From an uncultured Pelagibacteraceae bacterium (GTDB taxonomy: Bacteria > Pseudomonadota > Alphaproteobacteria > Pelagibacterales > AG-422-B15): 64,000 nt of DNA. Shown here piece after piece: positions 54,207 through 62,377 of this stretch. The stretch covers positions 1 through 64,000 of the forward strand of contig CACFAO010000005.1 in NCBI GenBank assembly GCA_902564295.1, read 5' to 3'. The translations under genes were made by a program, and so were the position numbers. Positions within the stretch are counted from its first letter, which is position 1, and every line of letters begins with the position of its first letter. The notes beneath the pieces were generated by a model. It made no database searches, was not told where the DNA came from, and saw nothing but the letters and a program-made list of their open reading frames with translations.

Positions 54207-54659
54207 ATGAAAATAATTTTGCAAATACTGCTTTCGTCAATCTTAGCATCTTTATTTTTTGTCTTTATTGGTTTTGCTGACGACCATGGAAAAATTATAA
54301 AAGAAAGAAAATCATTATTTAAGCAAAATTATAGCCATGCAAAAAGAATGTCTGCAGAAATAGCAAAAGGTAATAATGATAAAGTCATAGAGCTTTCTGA
54401 AAAAATGAGCGCAAATTACGATAAACTCATTGATCTTTTTCCTGAAAATTCAAAAACAGGTTATGATACAGAAGCTTTGCCCACTATTTGGCTTCAAAAA
54501 GATGAATTTAATGCTTTGATGATTGAAACTTCAGACAAAGTTAAAAAATTTACCCAGATTGCTGCTAGCCTTACAGGAGATGAATTAAAAGAGGCTCAGA
54601 AGAATTTAATTTGGTCGAGTTGCAAAGCTTGCCACGATAAATTTAGAATGCCTCATTAA
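54207..54659 (+). CDS. Cytochrome c' (class II cytochrome c)
   Basis: 150 residues with a signal peptide (residues about 1-22) and a four-helix bundle pattern. The heme-binding C-K-A-C-H motif is at residues 139-143, close to the C-terminus, as in all cytochromes c'. Such periplasmic hemoproteins bind NO or act in electron transfer. It starts 16 bases from the divergent cytochrome b561 gene and ends tail to tail with the YjbQ gene via a TTAA. Confidence 0.9.
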   Translation: MKIILQILLSSILASLFFVFIGFADDHGKIIKERKSLFKQNYSHAKRMSAEIAKGNNDKVIELSEKMSANYDKLIDLFPENSKTGYDTEALPTIWLQKDEFNALMIETSDKVKKFTQIAASLTGDELKEAQKNLIWSSCKACHDKFRMPH

Positions 54660-55078
54660 GCAATCACTGTCATTGAAATAATTCTTTTTATTCCAAGATC
54701 ATTATTCTTATATCGGTGCTCAAATAAATACACTCCCTGCCATATTCCAAGCTCAATTTTTTTTTCTTTAATTGGAATACTTAGCGTTGTGTTTGTCAAA
54801 GAAGATTTAATATGTGCAGGCATATCATCCGGACCTTCCTCACTATGTAAATAATTATCGTTTTCGGGTACTATTTTGTCGTAGTAATTTTCTAAATCTT
54901 TAAGGACGTTAGGGTCAGCGTTTTCCTGAATAATTAGAGATGCGGATGTATGTTTGATAAAAATAGTGCAGATACCTTTTGATATTCTATGTTTGCTAAT
55001 AGCTTGATTTATAATATCTGTAATATTATAGAGCCCTTTTCCTTCAACTACTATTTCAAGTTCTTTTTGAATTAACAT
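54656..55078 (-). CDS. YjbQ family protein (UPF0047)
   Basis: 140 residues, the usual size. The conserved IFIKHTSASLIIQENADP, HSEEGPDDMPAHIKSSLTNTTLSIPI and GIWQGVYLFEHR motifs define YjbQ. Members show weak thiamine-phosphate synthase activity and may be metal-dependent, but their true role is not settled. It is convergent with cytochrome c' and divergent from selO. Confidence 0.92.
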   Translation of the reverse strand: MLIQKELEIVVEGKGLYNITDIINQAISKHRISKGICTIFIKHTSASLIIQENADPNVLKDLENYYDKIVPENDNYLHSEEGPDDMPAHIKSSLTNTTLSIPIKEKKIELGIWQGVYLFEHRYKNNDLGIKRIISMTVIA

Positions 55079-55122
55079 TTTGATATAAATATATGTAAAA
55101 TTAAATTAAGTTTACAACAACA

Positions 55123-56583
55123 ATGAAGAATAATGTATCCCTTTCTGATCCAGGATGGAACTTACAAAACAGTTATACCCAAATATCTGACAAACTGTTC
55201 TCAGAATTAAAACCAGACGCAGTTAATAATCCAAGCACCGTAATTATTAATTATAAGCTGGCTAAAAAACTTGGTCTAAATTTAAAAGGGATCTCGGAAA
55301 AAGACCTATCAAATTTATTTTCAGGAAATCAATTACCCCATGGAGCAAAGCCATTCGCACAGGCTTATGCTGGGCATCAATTTGGACAATTCACAATTCT
55401 TGGTGACGGTAGAGCTCATGTTGTTGGTGAACAAATGACCCCAGAGGGTGAAATATTTGATATTCAGTATAAAGGTTCTGGACGAACACCTTATTCAAGG
55501 GGTGGAGATGGTAAGGCTGCATTGGGACCAATGTTACGTGAATATTTAATTAGTGAAGCAATGTATTATTTAGGTATTCCAACTACAAGAAGTTTAGCAG
55601 TTGTTGAGACCGGTGAAAAAGTCTATCGAGAAGTTCCATTAAAAGGATCTATATTAACACGAGTAGCAAGCAGCCACATAAGAATTGGTACTTTTCAGTT
55701 TTTAGCAGCACACAAAGATTATCAAAGTATGAAATCTCTTCTAGATTTCTCAATAAAAAGACATTTTAGTGATGTAAAATTCTCCGAAAATATAGCGATT
55801 GAATTCATAAAAGCTGTCATGCAAAAACAGATAAACTTAATTGTTGAATGGATGCGTGTTGGATTTATTCATGGAGTCATGAATACTGATAACTCAACAA
55901 TATCAGGAGAGACGATTGATTATGGGCCTTGTGCTTTCATGGATCATTATGATGCCAATACAGTTTTTAGCTCTATTGATTCGCAAGGAAGATATTCTTT
56001 TGCCAATCAACCCTCAATAATACAATGGAATTTAGTTAGATTAGCAGAGTGCTTATTACCACTCATCGACAAAAGCGAGAAAAAATCTATTGAAATTGCT
56101 CAAAATCTTTTAAACACTTTTAGTTCATTATTTAAGGACAAATGGCTCCAAATGATGAAAAAAAAACTAGGCATTAAAGATCAAAGCGAAGATGATGAAG
56201 AACTCATCAACAACTTAATCAAATGGATGCAACAAAAAAAACCAGATTTTACAAATACATTTTGTAATCTAATGTATTATGATCATGCAGGCGATAAAGA
56301 GTTTGAAGATGATGAGTTTAATAATTGGAAAAAAGAATGGAAAGAAAGAGTTAAAAGTAAGGAATATTTAGATGTGATGATGAGTTGTAATCCAATTTTA
56401 ATTCCAAGAAATTATTTGGTTGAAGAGGCGCTCAGTGAAGCCGAAATAGATGGAAAGCTTGATAAGTTTAATGAGCTTAACAAAATAATTTCTTCACCTT
56501 ACCAGTTAAAAAAAGTAAACATCAAATATTTGGAAACACCAACTAAAACAAATATTCCCTATAAAACTTTTTGCGGGACTTAA
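55123..56583 (+). CDS. selO: Protein adenylyltransferase SelO (YdiU)
   Basis: 486 residues, the normal length of this pseudokinase that transfers AMP to Ser, Thr or Tyr of target proteins. N-terminal FAQAYAGHQFGQFTILGDGRAHVVGE, QYKGSGRTPYSRGGDGKAA, RVASSHIRIGTFQF and the catalytic MNTDNSTISGETIDYG are all present. The C-terminus ends in TFCGT, with the cysteine that in other species is selenocysteine or a redox cysteine. It probably acts in oxidative stress. It ends tail to tail with the ABC permease. Confidence 0.94.
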   Translation: MKNNVSLSDPGWNLQNSYTQISDKLFSELKPDAVNNPSTVIINYKLAKKLGLNLKGISEKDLSNLFSGNQLPHGAKPFAQAYAGHQFGQFTILGDGRAHVVGEQMTPEGEIFDIQYKGSGRTPYSRGGDGKAALGPMLREYLISEAMYYLGIPTTRSLAVVETGEKVYREVPLKGSILTRVASSHIRIGTFQFLAAHKDYQSMKSLLDFSIKRHFSDVKFSENIAIEFIKAVMQKQINLIVEWMRVGFIHGVMNTDNSTISGETIDYGPCAFMDHYDANTVFSSIDSQGRYSFANQPSIIQWNLVRLAECLLPLIDKSEKKSIEIAQNLLNTFSSLFKDKWLQMMKKKLGIKDQSEDDEELINNLIKWMQQKKPDFTNTFCNLMYYDHAGDKEFEDDEFNNWKKEWKERVKSKEYLDVMMSCNPILIPRNYLVEEALSEAEIDGKLDKFNELNKIISSPYQLKKVNIKYLETPTKTNIPYKTFCGT

Positions 56584-57338
56584 TAAACCTTCAGTTTTTT
56601 CTCAAGACGTCTTACTAAAAAAGAAACTACTAAAATGAGGACTAAATATTCTAATACTAAAAATGTATAAATTTCCAAAGGTCGATATTGACTAACTACG
56701 AGCTCATTAGCTTTTCTTGTTAACTCGTTCAGACCAATGATTGATACGAGGGATGACATCTTGAGCATGTAAACAAATTGATTGCCTAATGCAGGTAAAA
56801 TTATTCGAATTGCTTGAGGTAATGTGATGTGATAGAAAATTTGAAAAAAATTCATACCCATAGATGAACCGGCCTCTTTTTGACCCTTAGGCACAGCTTG
56901 TATACCAGATCTAAAAATTTCCGCTATAAATGGGCTTTCACAGATACTTAATGCGATGATTCCTGCAGTAAATGCAGTAAAATTTAAGTTTAGTAAAACA
57001 GGTAATCCATAGTACACCCATAAAATCATGACTAAAACTGGTATTGCTCGAACTATCTCCGTATAGCCAACATTTATATAGTTAAGAGCTCTGTTTCTTG
57101 AAATACTTGCAACAGAGACAATTAAGCCCAAAAATATTGCTATTATAATTGAAATTACCGATAGAATTATGGTGTAACCCAAACCACCAATTAAAAACTC
57201 TATATTCGATAGTCCAATCTTATTATTAGGCAGAATTACATACCAACCCCATTGATAATTTGATGAACATCCTGCTAAAACTAATAAAGACAAAAGCATC
57301 AGGAAGACATTGATTTTTCCAGCTATGTTGAAATTCAT
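56580..57338 (-). CDS. Amino-acid ABC transporter permease (HisM/GlnP type)
   Basis: 252 residues. A hydrophobic N-terminus with LVLAGCS resembling a lipobox is followed by the transporter domain of about five helices. The EAA loop is EAGSSMGMNFFQIFYHITLPQAIRIILPALGNQFV, typical of polar amino-acid permeases that bind the ATPase. The gene is divergent from a substrate-binding protein gene, with which it forms a probable uptake system. No ATPase gene is visible on either side. Confidence 0.9.
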   Translation of the reverse strand: MNFNIAGKINVFLMLLSLLVLAGCSSNYQWGWYVILPNNKIGLSNIEFLIGGLGYTIILSVISIIIAIFLGLIVSVASISRNRALNYINVGYTEIVRAIPVLVMILWVYYGLPVLLNLNFTAFTAGIIALSICESPFIAEIFRSGIQAVPKGQKEAGSSMGMNFFQIFYHITLPQAIRIILPALGNQFVYMLKMSSLVSIIGLNELTRKANELVVSQYRPLEIYTFLVLEYLVLILVVSFLVRRLEKKLKVY

Positions 57339-57411
57339 GATAAAAAATATAATTATATTATTTAAATATAAACGTATAATTTTTTAAAAATATTAAAAAG
57401 AGGAAAATCAT

Positions 57412-58176
57412 ATGAAGCTCATTCAAGCATTATTAATTTCTACTGCATTATTTATCTCATCTTTATCATATGCATCCACACTAGATGAAATTATGAAAAC
57501 TGGCGTACTTAAAGTCGGAACAACTGGCGATTTTCCTGGCTGGAGCTTTATGAATCCTGAAACAAATGAATACGAAGGTTACGATATTGATGTAGCAAAA
57601 AAACTCGCTGAAGATATGGGTGTTGATATTGAGTTTGTTGCAACAGATTGGAAAAATCTTGTTTCAGGTGTGGTAGCCTCTAAATACCATATGACATCCA
57701 GCGCTTCAATAACGACTAAGAGAGCACTTACCGCTGGTTATTCGAATTCATATTACGGTACTGGAACGGTAGCAATGACACTGGCTAAAAATTTAGAAAA
57801 TATTGGAAGCTGGGATAACATCAATAATGCCAATACAACAGTTGCTGTTACGCTCGGAACAGTCTTTGAAAATGAAGCTAAAAAATCTTTTCCAGATTCT
57901 AAAATTGTAATGGTTGAGGCTCCTGCACGTGAATATCAGGAAGTGTTGTCAGGTAGAGCTGATGTATCATTAACAAGCAAAGTTGATGCATTGAAGCTTA
58001 TCAATTTATATCCAGAGCTATCAATCATAAATATTGATGAGCCTAAAAATGCAAAACTATTCGCAATTTTGTTACCGAGAGGTGACCAAGAATGGATAAA
58101 CTTTATAAATCATTGGATTTCAGATCAAAAAAATAAAGGATTTTTTAATCAAACGGCATCAAAGTTTGGATTATAG
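57412..58176 (+). CDS. Periplasmic substrate-binding protein (SBP_bac_3, PheC-like)
   Basis: 254 residues with signal peptide (residues 1-21) and the family 3 solute-binding fold: LDEIMKTGVLKVGTTGDFPGW, EGYDIDVAKKLAEDMG, the TTKRALTAGYSNSYY segment and a late SGRADVSLTSKVDAL. The pattern is similar both to amino-acid binding proteins and to cyclohexadienyl dehydratase (PheC), which uses the same fold for phenylalanine synthesis. The divergent permease gene supports transport. A purine-rich GAGGAAAATC ribosome-binding region precedes the start. It overlaps the convergent MATE gene by 28 bases. Confidence 0.88.
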   Translation: MKLIQALLISTALFISSLSYASTLDEIMKTGVLKVGTTGDFPGWSFMNPETNEYEGYDIDVAKKLAEDMGVDIEFVATDWKNLVSGVVASKYHMTSSASITTKRALTAGYSNSYYGTGTVAMTLAKNLENIGSWDNINNANTTVAVTLGTVFENEAKKSFPDSKIVMVEAPAREYQEVLSGRADVSLTSKVDALKLINLYPELSIINIDEPKNAKLFAILLPRGDQEWINFINHWISDQKNKGFFNQTASKFGL

Positions 58177-59510
58177 TTTTTTTGCATAAAGCTGATTTGG
58201 TAAGTCGAAAATTTGTAGACTGCAGCTGCAAATATGTAGTTGATCATCAATATCACTAAAAACATTGTAGTAAAATCAACTTTTAAATAGAGAACTGCAA
58301 CGGAAAGTCCGCAAACTGGTAATATCACCATTCTCATTAAATTAATTATCATTTGATAATTTGGTTTTTTAAGTCCTTGAAGCAATGCTGACGATATAAA
58401 GAAAATTGGATAGCAAGGTCCGGCAAATGCAGCGATCTTCAAGTAAGTCGATCCATAATAAATAATTTCTTTGTTATCGCTAAAAAAGAACATGATGTAG
58501 TCTGATAAAAAGAAAATAAATAGTCCACATATAGCCATAAAGAAAGTTCCATAAAAAATTGATCTATTATAGGTCTCATGAATTCTGCTAAAATTCATAG
58601 CGCCAAAATTCTGACCAACTAAAGCGAGAGTAGAAGCATTTAAGCCTAAAACAGGTAATAGAAAAAGTTGTTCAAAGCGGATCGCTGTACCATACCCGCC
58701 TGCTGAATAATCCCCATAGGTTGAAACATAAAACAATAAGACAAAAACTCCCAAACCAATAAACATCATTGAAATTGTAGCGGGAACGGCTTGAGTTAAA
58801 ATTTCCTTTTGTAAATTATATTTTGGCACAAAGCATTCTGGGTAAAGAAATTTTTTTAAATTTGTCTTATTTACCTTCATAGCAATATAAATTAATCCAA
58901 ACAGTTGTGAACTTAATGTTGCTAAGGCTATACCTTTCACTCCCATTGCAGGAATAAAATATATTCCATAAATAAATGTGGGATTCAAAACTAGATTAAG
59001 AAAGAATGAAATAATTAGGACATTCCTTAGAGACTTTGTATCCCCTTTAGAAGCTAGAAATGAGTTAATAGTCAATTGTAAGAAAAACAATGAGGCACCA
59101 ATGAAAATTATATCCATATAGTCTTTCGCATAGAATATAATTTCAGGATCTGTTTTCAAAAATATAAGAATAGGTTCTGTTCCATAAATTCCAACTAACG
59201 AAATTAGAACAGATACAATTAAACTAGTAAGAATAGCCTGAGCAAGAAGGAGCGATGCTTTTTTTTCATCATTTTTTCCAAGAGCGTTTGAAATTAGTGC
59301 TGTAACTCCAATAGATAAACCTGCGGTAAACCCAATGATTATGAAGTAAATTGGAAATGATTTTGCAATTGCAGTGATAGCATCAGGTGATATTAATCCA
59401 GCAAACTTAACATCAACGATGTTATAGAGTGTTTGAAAAAGAGTACCAACACTTGAAGGAATTGCAATTTGCCTTATTAAAGTTGAAATATTATCTTTAG
59501 TGAGATCCAT
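58149..59510 (-). CDS. MATE family efflux transporter
   Basis: 453 residues with twelve hydrophobic segments in two MatE repeats. The first begins with IRQIAIPSSVGTLFQTLYNIVDVKFAGLI and the second with LTQAVPATISMMFIGLG and GLNASTLALVGQNFGAMN. Such proteins export organic cations or drugs using Na+ or H+. Its C-terminal 28 bases overlap the end of the substrate-binding protein gene, and its start faces cspA across the 192-base cspA leader region. Confidence 0.9.
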   Translation of the reverse strand: MDLTKDNISTLIRQIAIPSSVGTLFQTLYNIVDVKFAGLISPDAITAIAKSFPIYFIIIGFTAGLSIGVTALISNALGKNDEKKASLLLAQAILTSLIVSVLISLVGIYGTEPILIFLKTDPEIIFYAKDYMDIIFIGASLFFLQLTINSFLASKGDTKSLRNVLIISFFLNLVLNPTFIYGIYFIPAMGVKGIALATLSSQLFGLIYIAMKVNKTNLKKFLYPECFVPKYNLQKEILTQAVPATISMMFIGLGVFVLLFYVSTYGDYSAGGYGTAIRFEQLFLLPVLGLNASTLALVGQNFGAMNFSRIHETYNRSIFYGTFFMAICGLFIFFLSDYIMFFFSDNKEIIYYGSTYLKIAAFAGPCYPIFFISSALLQGLKKPNYQMIINLMRMVILPVCGLSVAVLYLKVDFTTMFLVILMINYIFAAAVYKFSTYQISFMQKNYNPNFDAV

Positions 59511-59593
59511 AAAATCAGTTATACCTTCTATTTAGATACGAGTATTTTGCAAATTTAAACGTAAAGTTAATTCAATTATTATCATTAAAACAA

Positions 59594-59622
59594 TTTACTT
59601 TTAGTCTATATATAGCTATAAG
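59594..59622 (+). promoter_or_regulatory. Promoter of cspA
   Basis: TTTACT (59594-59599) and TATAAG (59617-59622) are spaced by 17 bases. The mRNA would then have a leader of about 74 bases before the ribosome-binding site AAAGGAA and the ATG at 59703; long leaders in cold-shock genes are often temperature-responsive. Confidence 0.55.
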
Positions 59623-59702
59623 ATCCGTCTAAAGATTACGTTTTTGTTCCTTTTTTATGGAGTAATACGAAGTCTAAATTAAATAAAAAAGGAATAACAA
59701 CT

Positions 59703-59909
59703 ATGGCTACTGGTACTGTTAAATGGTTTAACCCAAAAAAAGGATATGGATTTATTGCTCCTGAAGAAGGTGATAAAGATATATTTGTTCACATCACAGC
59801 TGTTCAAGCTGCGGGTATGAAAAAATTGGATGAAGGCCAAAAGCTATCATATGACGCTGAGGAAAAAGATGGAAAAGTCTCAGCAGTAAATCTACAAGCA
59901 GCAGAATAA
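59703..59909 (+). CDS. cspA: Cold shock protein (CspA family)
   Basis: 68 residues, one cold-shock domain. The RNA-binding motifs RNP1 (KGYGFIAP) and RNP2 (DIFVHI) and the opening GTVKWFN are intact. Csp proteins melt RNA structure, often at low temperature. The upstream leader of about 74 bases and a good ribosome-binding site suggest strong, possibly temperature-dependent expression. Its stop abuts the stop of the convergent MarR-like gene. Confidence 0.95.
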   Translation: MATGTVKWFNPKKGYGFIAPEEGDKDIFVHITAVQAAGMKKLDEGQKLSYDAEEKDGKVSAVNLQAAE

Positions 59910-60287
59910 TTAAGCTGCTTTATCTATCATATCTAGCCACATTGTGAATTCATCAATTAATTCACTTGCTGGCTGGATTATCTTAACCCTCTTATCTTTT
60001 GAGCTAACTTGAGTAACAAGTGATCCTTTACTTATTTCATCGTTAATAAAATTAATTATAGTAGCTCTCGAAGCAAGATCTGACATGTTTTTTGTTAGAT
60101 ATTCTTTAGTGCACTCAATTTTATTAACATTTGAATCAAAATATAGTCTCATTATCTCATAGCATATTCTAATACCATAAACTGATCGGCGAAAATGACT
60201 TAATCGGCTAAAGACTTTTCTGTCACCAGCACTTTCAAAAACTTTAATTTGTTTTACAACTTGCTCAAAAATTTTTTCGGCTTTCAT
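59910..60287 (-). CDS. MarR-like winged-helix regulator
   Basis: 125 residues from the ATG at 60287, chosen over a TTG four codons upstream because GAGGTG precedes it at a proper distance. The helix-turn-helix region reads KNMSDLASRATIINFINDEISKGSLV and the wing has SSKDKRVKIIQPASEL, which is the MarR pattern L-x-D-K-R. The effector is unknown. A 21-base palindrome in the gap upstream is a good candidate for its own operator. Confidence 0.7.
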   Translation of the reverse strand: MKAEKIFEQVVKQIKVFESAGDRKVFSRLSHFRRSVYGIRICYEIMRLYFDSNVNKIECTKEYLTKNMSDLASRATIINFINDEISKGSLVTQVSSKDKRVKIIQPASELIDEFTMWLDMIDKAA

Positions 60288-60333
60288 AAAGCACCTCAAT
60301 AATAATTTCAGAAACTATTATTAAATAGTATGG

Positions 60334-60354
60334 ATAATTATTAATAATAATTAT
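60334..60354. promoter_or_regulatory. Palindromic operator candidate between the MarR-like and 75-aa genes
   Basis: Perfect inverted repeat of 10-base arms around one base: ATAATTATTA-A-TAATAATTAT. It lies in the 144-base gap between the divergent genes, the usual place of an autoregulatory MarR site. A shorter repeat CTATT-N4-AATAG is found 10-20 bases to its left. Confidence 0.5.
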
Positions 60355-60431
60355 TTGCCAGATTGGCGGCATATATTAGAATAATAAATATTAACTAACT
60401 GTTTTTATTTATTTTTATATTTCAGCTACAT

Positions 60432-60659
60432 ATGAATGAAGATAATAAAAAAAAAATTTGGAAATTAATCCAGAAAACTGGTGATGAACTTATAGGTAGG
60501 TTACCCGACCATCCTTCACACCCAAAAGGTCGAAATCCTTATGCTCATATTGCACTTGAAATAAAAAATCATTTTGGAATGTCATATAAAGACATTGAAG
60601 ACGACAAAATACCCGAGCTTGTGAAATATATTGAATTTATCCAGAATAATCCAAGATAA
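60432..60659 (+). CDS. Small soluble protein of unknown function, 75 aa
   Basis: I do not recognise the family. The protein is charged, without signal peptide or membrane segment: KKIWKLIQKTGDELIGRLPDHPSHPKGRNPYAHIALEIK, with GMSYKDIEDDKI and a final helix. The R-L-P-x-H-P-x-H-P-x-G-R-N segment is distinctive and would serve as a search key. It is divergent from the MarR-like regulator and may be its target. Its stop abuts the stop of the sterol-desaturase-like gene. Confidence 0.7.
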   Translation: MNEDNKKKIWKLIQKTGDELIGRLPDHPSHPKGRNPYAHIALEIKNHFGMSYKDIEDDKIPELVKYIEFIQNNPR

Positions 60660-61484
60660 TCATGGCTTCCACTCAGGCTTACCAAAGAATGAGAGGAATC
60701 TTTCCTTTTGGTTTTTCGAATTTTTAAAATCCGAAATCATTTGTTGCCAAAACATAAAAGTTATTTTGATAGGATTAAATGTTTTCACATTTTCTCTAAT
60801 TCCAAATTTTACAGGCTCAATTTCTTCTGCAAAAGTTCCAAAAAGTCTATCCCATACGATTAGTAAGTTACCGTAATTCTTATCAATGTAGCATTCATTA
60901 CTGCCATGGTGAACTCTGTGTGATGAAGGTGTAACTAAAAAGTATTCTAAAACACCCAGTCGTCTTATCCATTGTGTGTGCCCAATAACGCCCCAAAGTG
61001 TAGACGCAACTCCTGCTACAGCAGTAATAATTGGATCAAATCCTATTAATGGCATTACAATGAAAAATGGTACTTTTGTTATCGGCCCAAACCAAGCTTG
61101 CCTTAATGAAACAGTAAAGTTCATTTCCTCACTAGAATGATGGTTCATGTGAACTGCCCACATGAAACGAACTCTATGCGAAAAGCGATGATACCAGTAG
61201 TACACAAAGTCAATCATTACAAAAGTTACGATCCAAACAGCCCATGTTGGAAGCAGTTCATTCACTGTAAGTAATTTGAATTGGTAAAGATATATGTATA
61301 GAAAAAAAATTGAGCTTTTTGTTAGAAGCCCAATCATAAAATTTCCAATTAATAATCCTAGGCCCGCTATCGTATCTCTAAATTTATACAAACCTAACCC
61401 ATTTACAGTAGAGTAAATTACCTCTGCTGTAATGAGTAATAGAACAATTGGTACGCCATATGCGTATATGTCGAATTCAGTCAT
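60660..61484 (-). CDS. Sterol desaturase/fatty acid hydroxylase family protein
   Basis: About 274 residues, with membrane helices and the eight-histidine di-iron motifs: YYWYHRFSHR (HxxxH), AVHMNHHSSEEMN (HxxHH) and SHRVHHGSN (HxxHH). These membrane-bound oxygenases hydroxylate or desaturate lipids, carotenoids or sterols. The start at 61484 is chosen before the first hydrophobic segment; an ATG at 61508 adds eight residues. Substrate unknown. Confidence 0.88.
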   Translation of the reverse strand: MTEFDIYAYGVPIVLLLITAEVIYSTVNGLGLYKFRDTIAGLGLLIGNFMIGLLTKSSIFFLYIYLYQFKLLTVNELLPTWAVWIVTFVMIDFVYYWYHRFSHRVRFMWAVHMNHHSSEEMNFTVSLRQAWFGPITKVPFFIVMPLIGFDPIITAVAGVASTLWGVIGHTQWIRRLGVLEYFLVTPSSHRVHHGSNECYIDKNYGNLLIVWDRLFGTFAEEIEPVKFGIRENVKTFNPIKITFMFWQQMISDFKNSKNQKERFLSFFGKPEWKP

Positions 61485-61528
61485 TTTTTCTATTGAAATG
61501 TATAACATTAGAATTATCTCAGGAAAAT

Positions 61529-62104
61529 ATGAAAAATATAATCTTTATCATTCTTATCAGTATTAGCTTAGCTTTTTCTGCTTCAGCCAAGAATGACGGT
61601 GGCGGCAGCTCAGGAGGTAGTTCTGGCGGCAGCTCTGGAGGTAGTTCAGGAGGCAGCTCAGGAGGTAGTTCTGGCGGCAGCTCAGGAGGTAGCTCTGATA
61701 GCGGTGGAGGAAGTTATTCGGGAAGTACTGGGTATGATAAGGAGTTAAAACGAATTCTGTTTGAAATCGAAAAGAATGAGAATTATCAAGGTGCGCTCAA
61801 AGACTTAGAAATTTATGTCTATGAAAATCCTCAAAATGCAAACGGTTGGAATTTAATTGGCTTTGCAAGTCGCAAACTAGGCAAATTTGATGACGCAGAA
61901 CTATATTATAATACAGGTTTAGAAATTGAACCGCAACATGACGATATTCTAGCTTATCAAGGCGAGCTATATCTACAAACAAATCGATATGAAATGGCCC
62001 TTGAAAACCTGGCAATACTGACAGATATCTGTATCTTCAATTGTTCGGAAAAAATCGAGTTAGCCGAGGCAATAGAGAAATATGAGTTAGAGAATAATCT
62101 TTAA
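61529..62104 (+). CDS. Exported TPR protein with (GGSS)8 linker
   Basis: 191 residues: signal peptide (1-18), a linker made of eight GGSS units, a short Gly/Ser tail, then TPR helices beginning YDKELKRILFEIEKNENYQGAL and with GWNLIGFASRKLGKFDDAELYY, and a C-terminal ILTDICIFNCSEK motif. This is a paralogue of the 46.4-kb protein: both have YDKEL, the same TPR spacing, and a C-x-x-N-C ending. The linker would keep the TPR domain away from the membrane or cell wall. The longer open frame upstream is not used because it has no signal peptide. Partner unknown. Confidence 0.8.
   Translation: MKNIIFIILISISLAFSASAKNDGGGSSGGSSGGSSGGSSGGSSGGSSGGSSGGSSDSGGGSYSGSTGYDKELKRILFEIEKNENYQGALKDLEIYVYENPQNANGWNLIGFASRKLGKFDDAELYYNTGLEIEPQHDDILAYQGELYLQTNRYEMALENLAILTDICIFNCSEKIELAEAIEKYELENNL
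61601..61696 (+). repeat. Eight 12-base tandem repeats encoding (GGSS)8
   Basis: Eight consecutive 12-base units GGN-GGN-AGY-TCN, with an underlying 24-base periodicity of alternating GGCGGCAGCTC and GGAGGTAGTTC types. All differences among the units are synonymous, so the peptide is constrained while the DNA varies. Confidence 0.9.
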
Positions 62105-62155
62105 CCAGTTGATTTATTTTCCCAGTCAAATTAATCTTTAATAGGAAAATTTGTC

Positions 62156-62374
62156 ATGATAAAAATTTTAGTCTTTTTTGTTCTAGGAGCAGCTACTTTA
62201 TATTTTATAATTAGGGCCTTAGTCAACACTGAGCCTGGCAAATTATCCCGTGTCATAAAGATCATTATCTTTGCCGCAATTATAATTGCTGTCGTTTTTA
62301 TGCTGACCAGAGGTAATTTAGGTTTTCTTGCACCTATCATTGGACTTGCAAGAAGATTGTTAGTTGGTTTTTAA
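62156..62374 (+). CDS. Small two-TM membrane protein, 72 aa
   Basis: 72 residues with two hydrophobic helices (IKILVFFVLGAATLYFIIRAL and VIKIIIFAAIIIAVVFML) separated by NTEPGKLSR, and a glycine-rich end. The layout resembles the N-terminal membrane part of DnaJ-domain proteins common in alphaproteobacteria, but here no J domain follows; a stop is reached three bases before the next gene. It could be a free-standing anchor or a truncated remnant. This is an impression and not a firm homology. Confidence 0.65.
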   Translation: MIKILVFFVLGAATLYFIIRALVNTEPGKLSRVIKIIIFAAIIIAVVFMLTRGNLGFLAPIIGLARRLLVGF

Positions 62375-62377
62375 AAA

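Noticed and set aside
61601-61696. CRISPR-like array
   Set aside because: The repeats are contiguous 12-base units without spacers and encode GGSS inside a gene.
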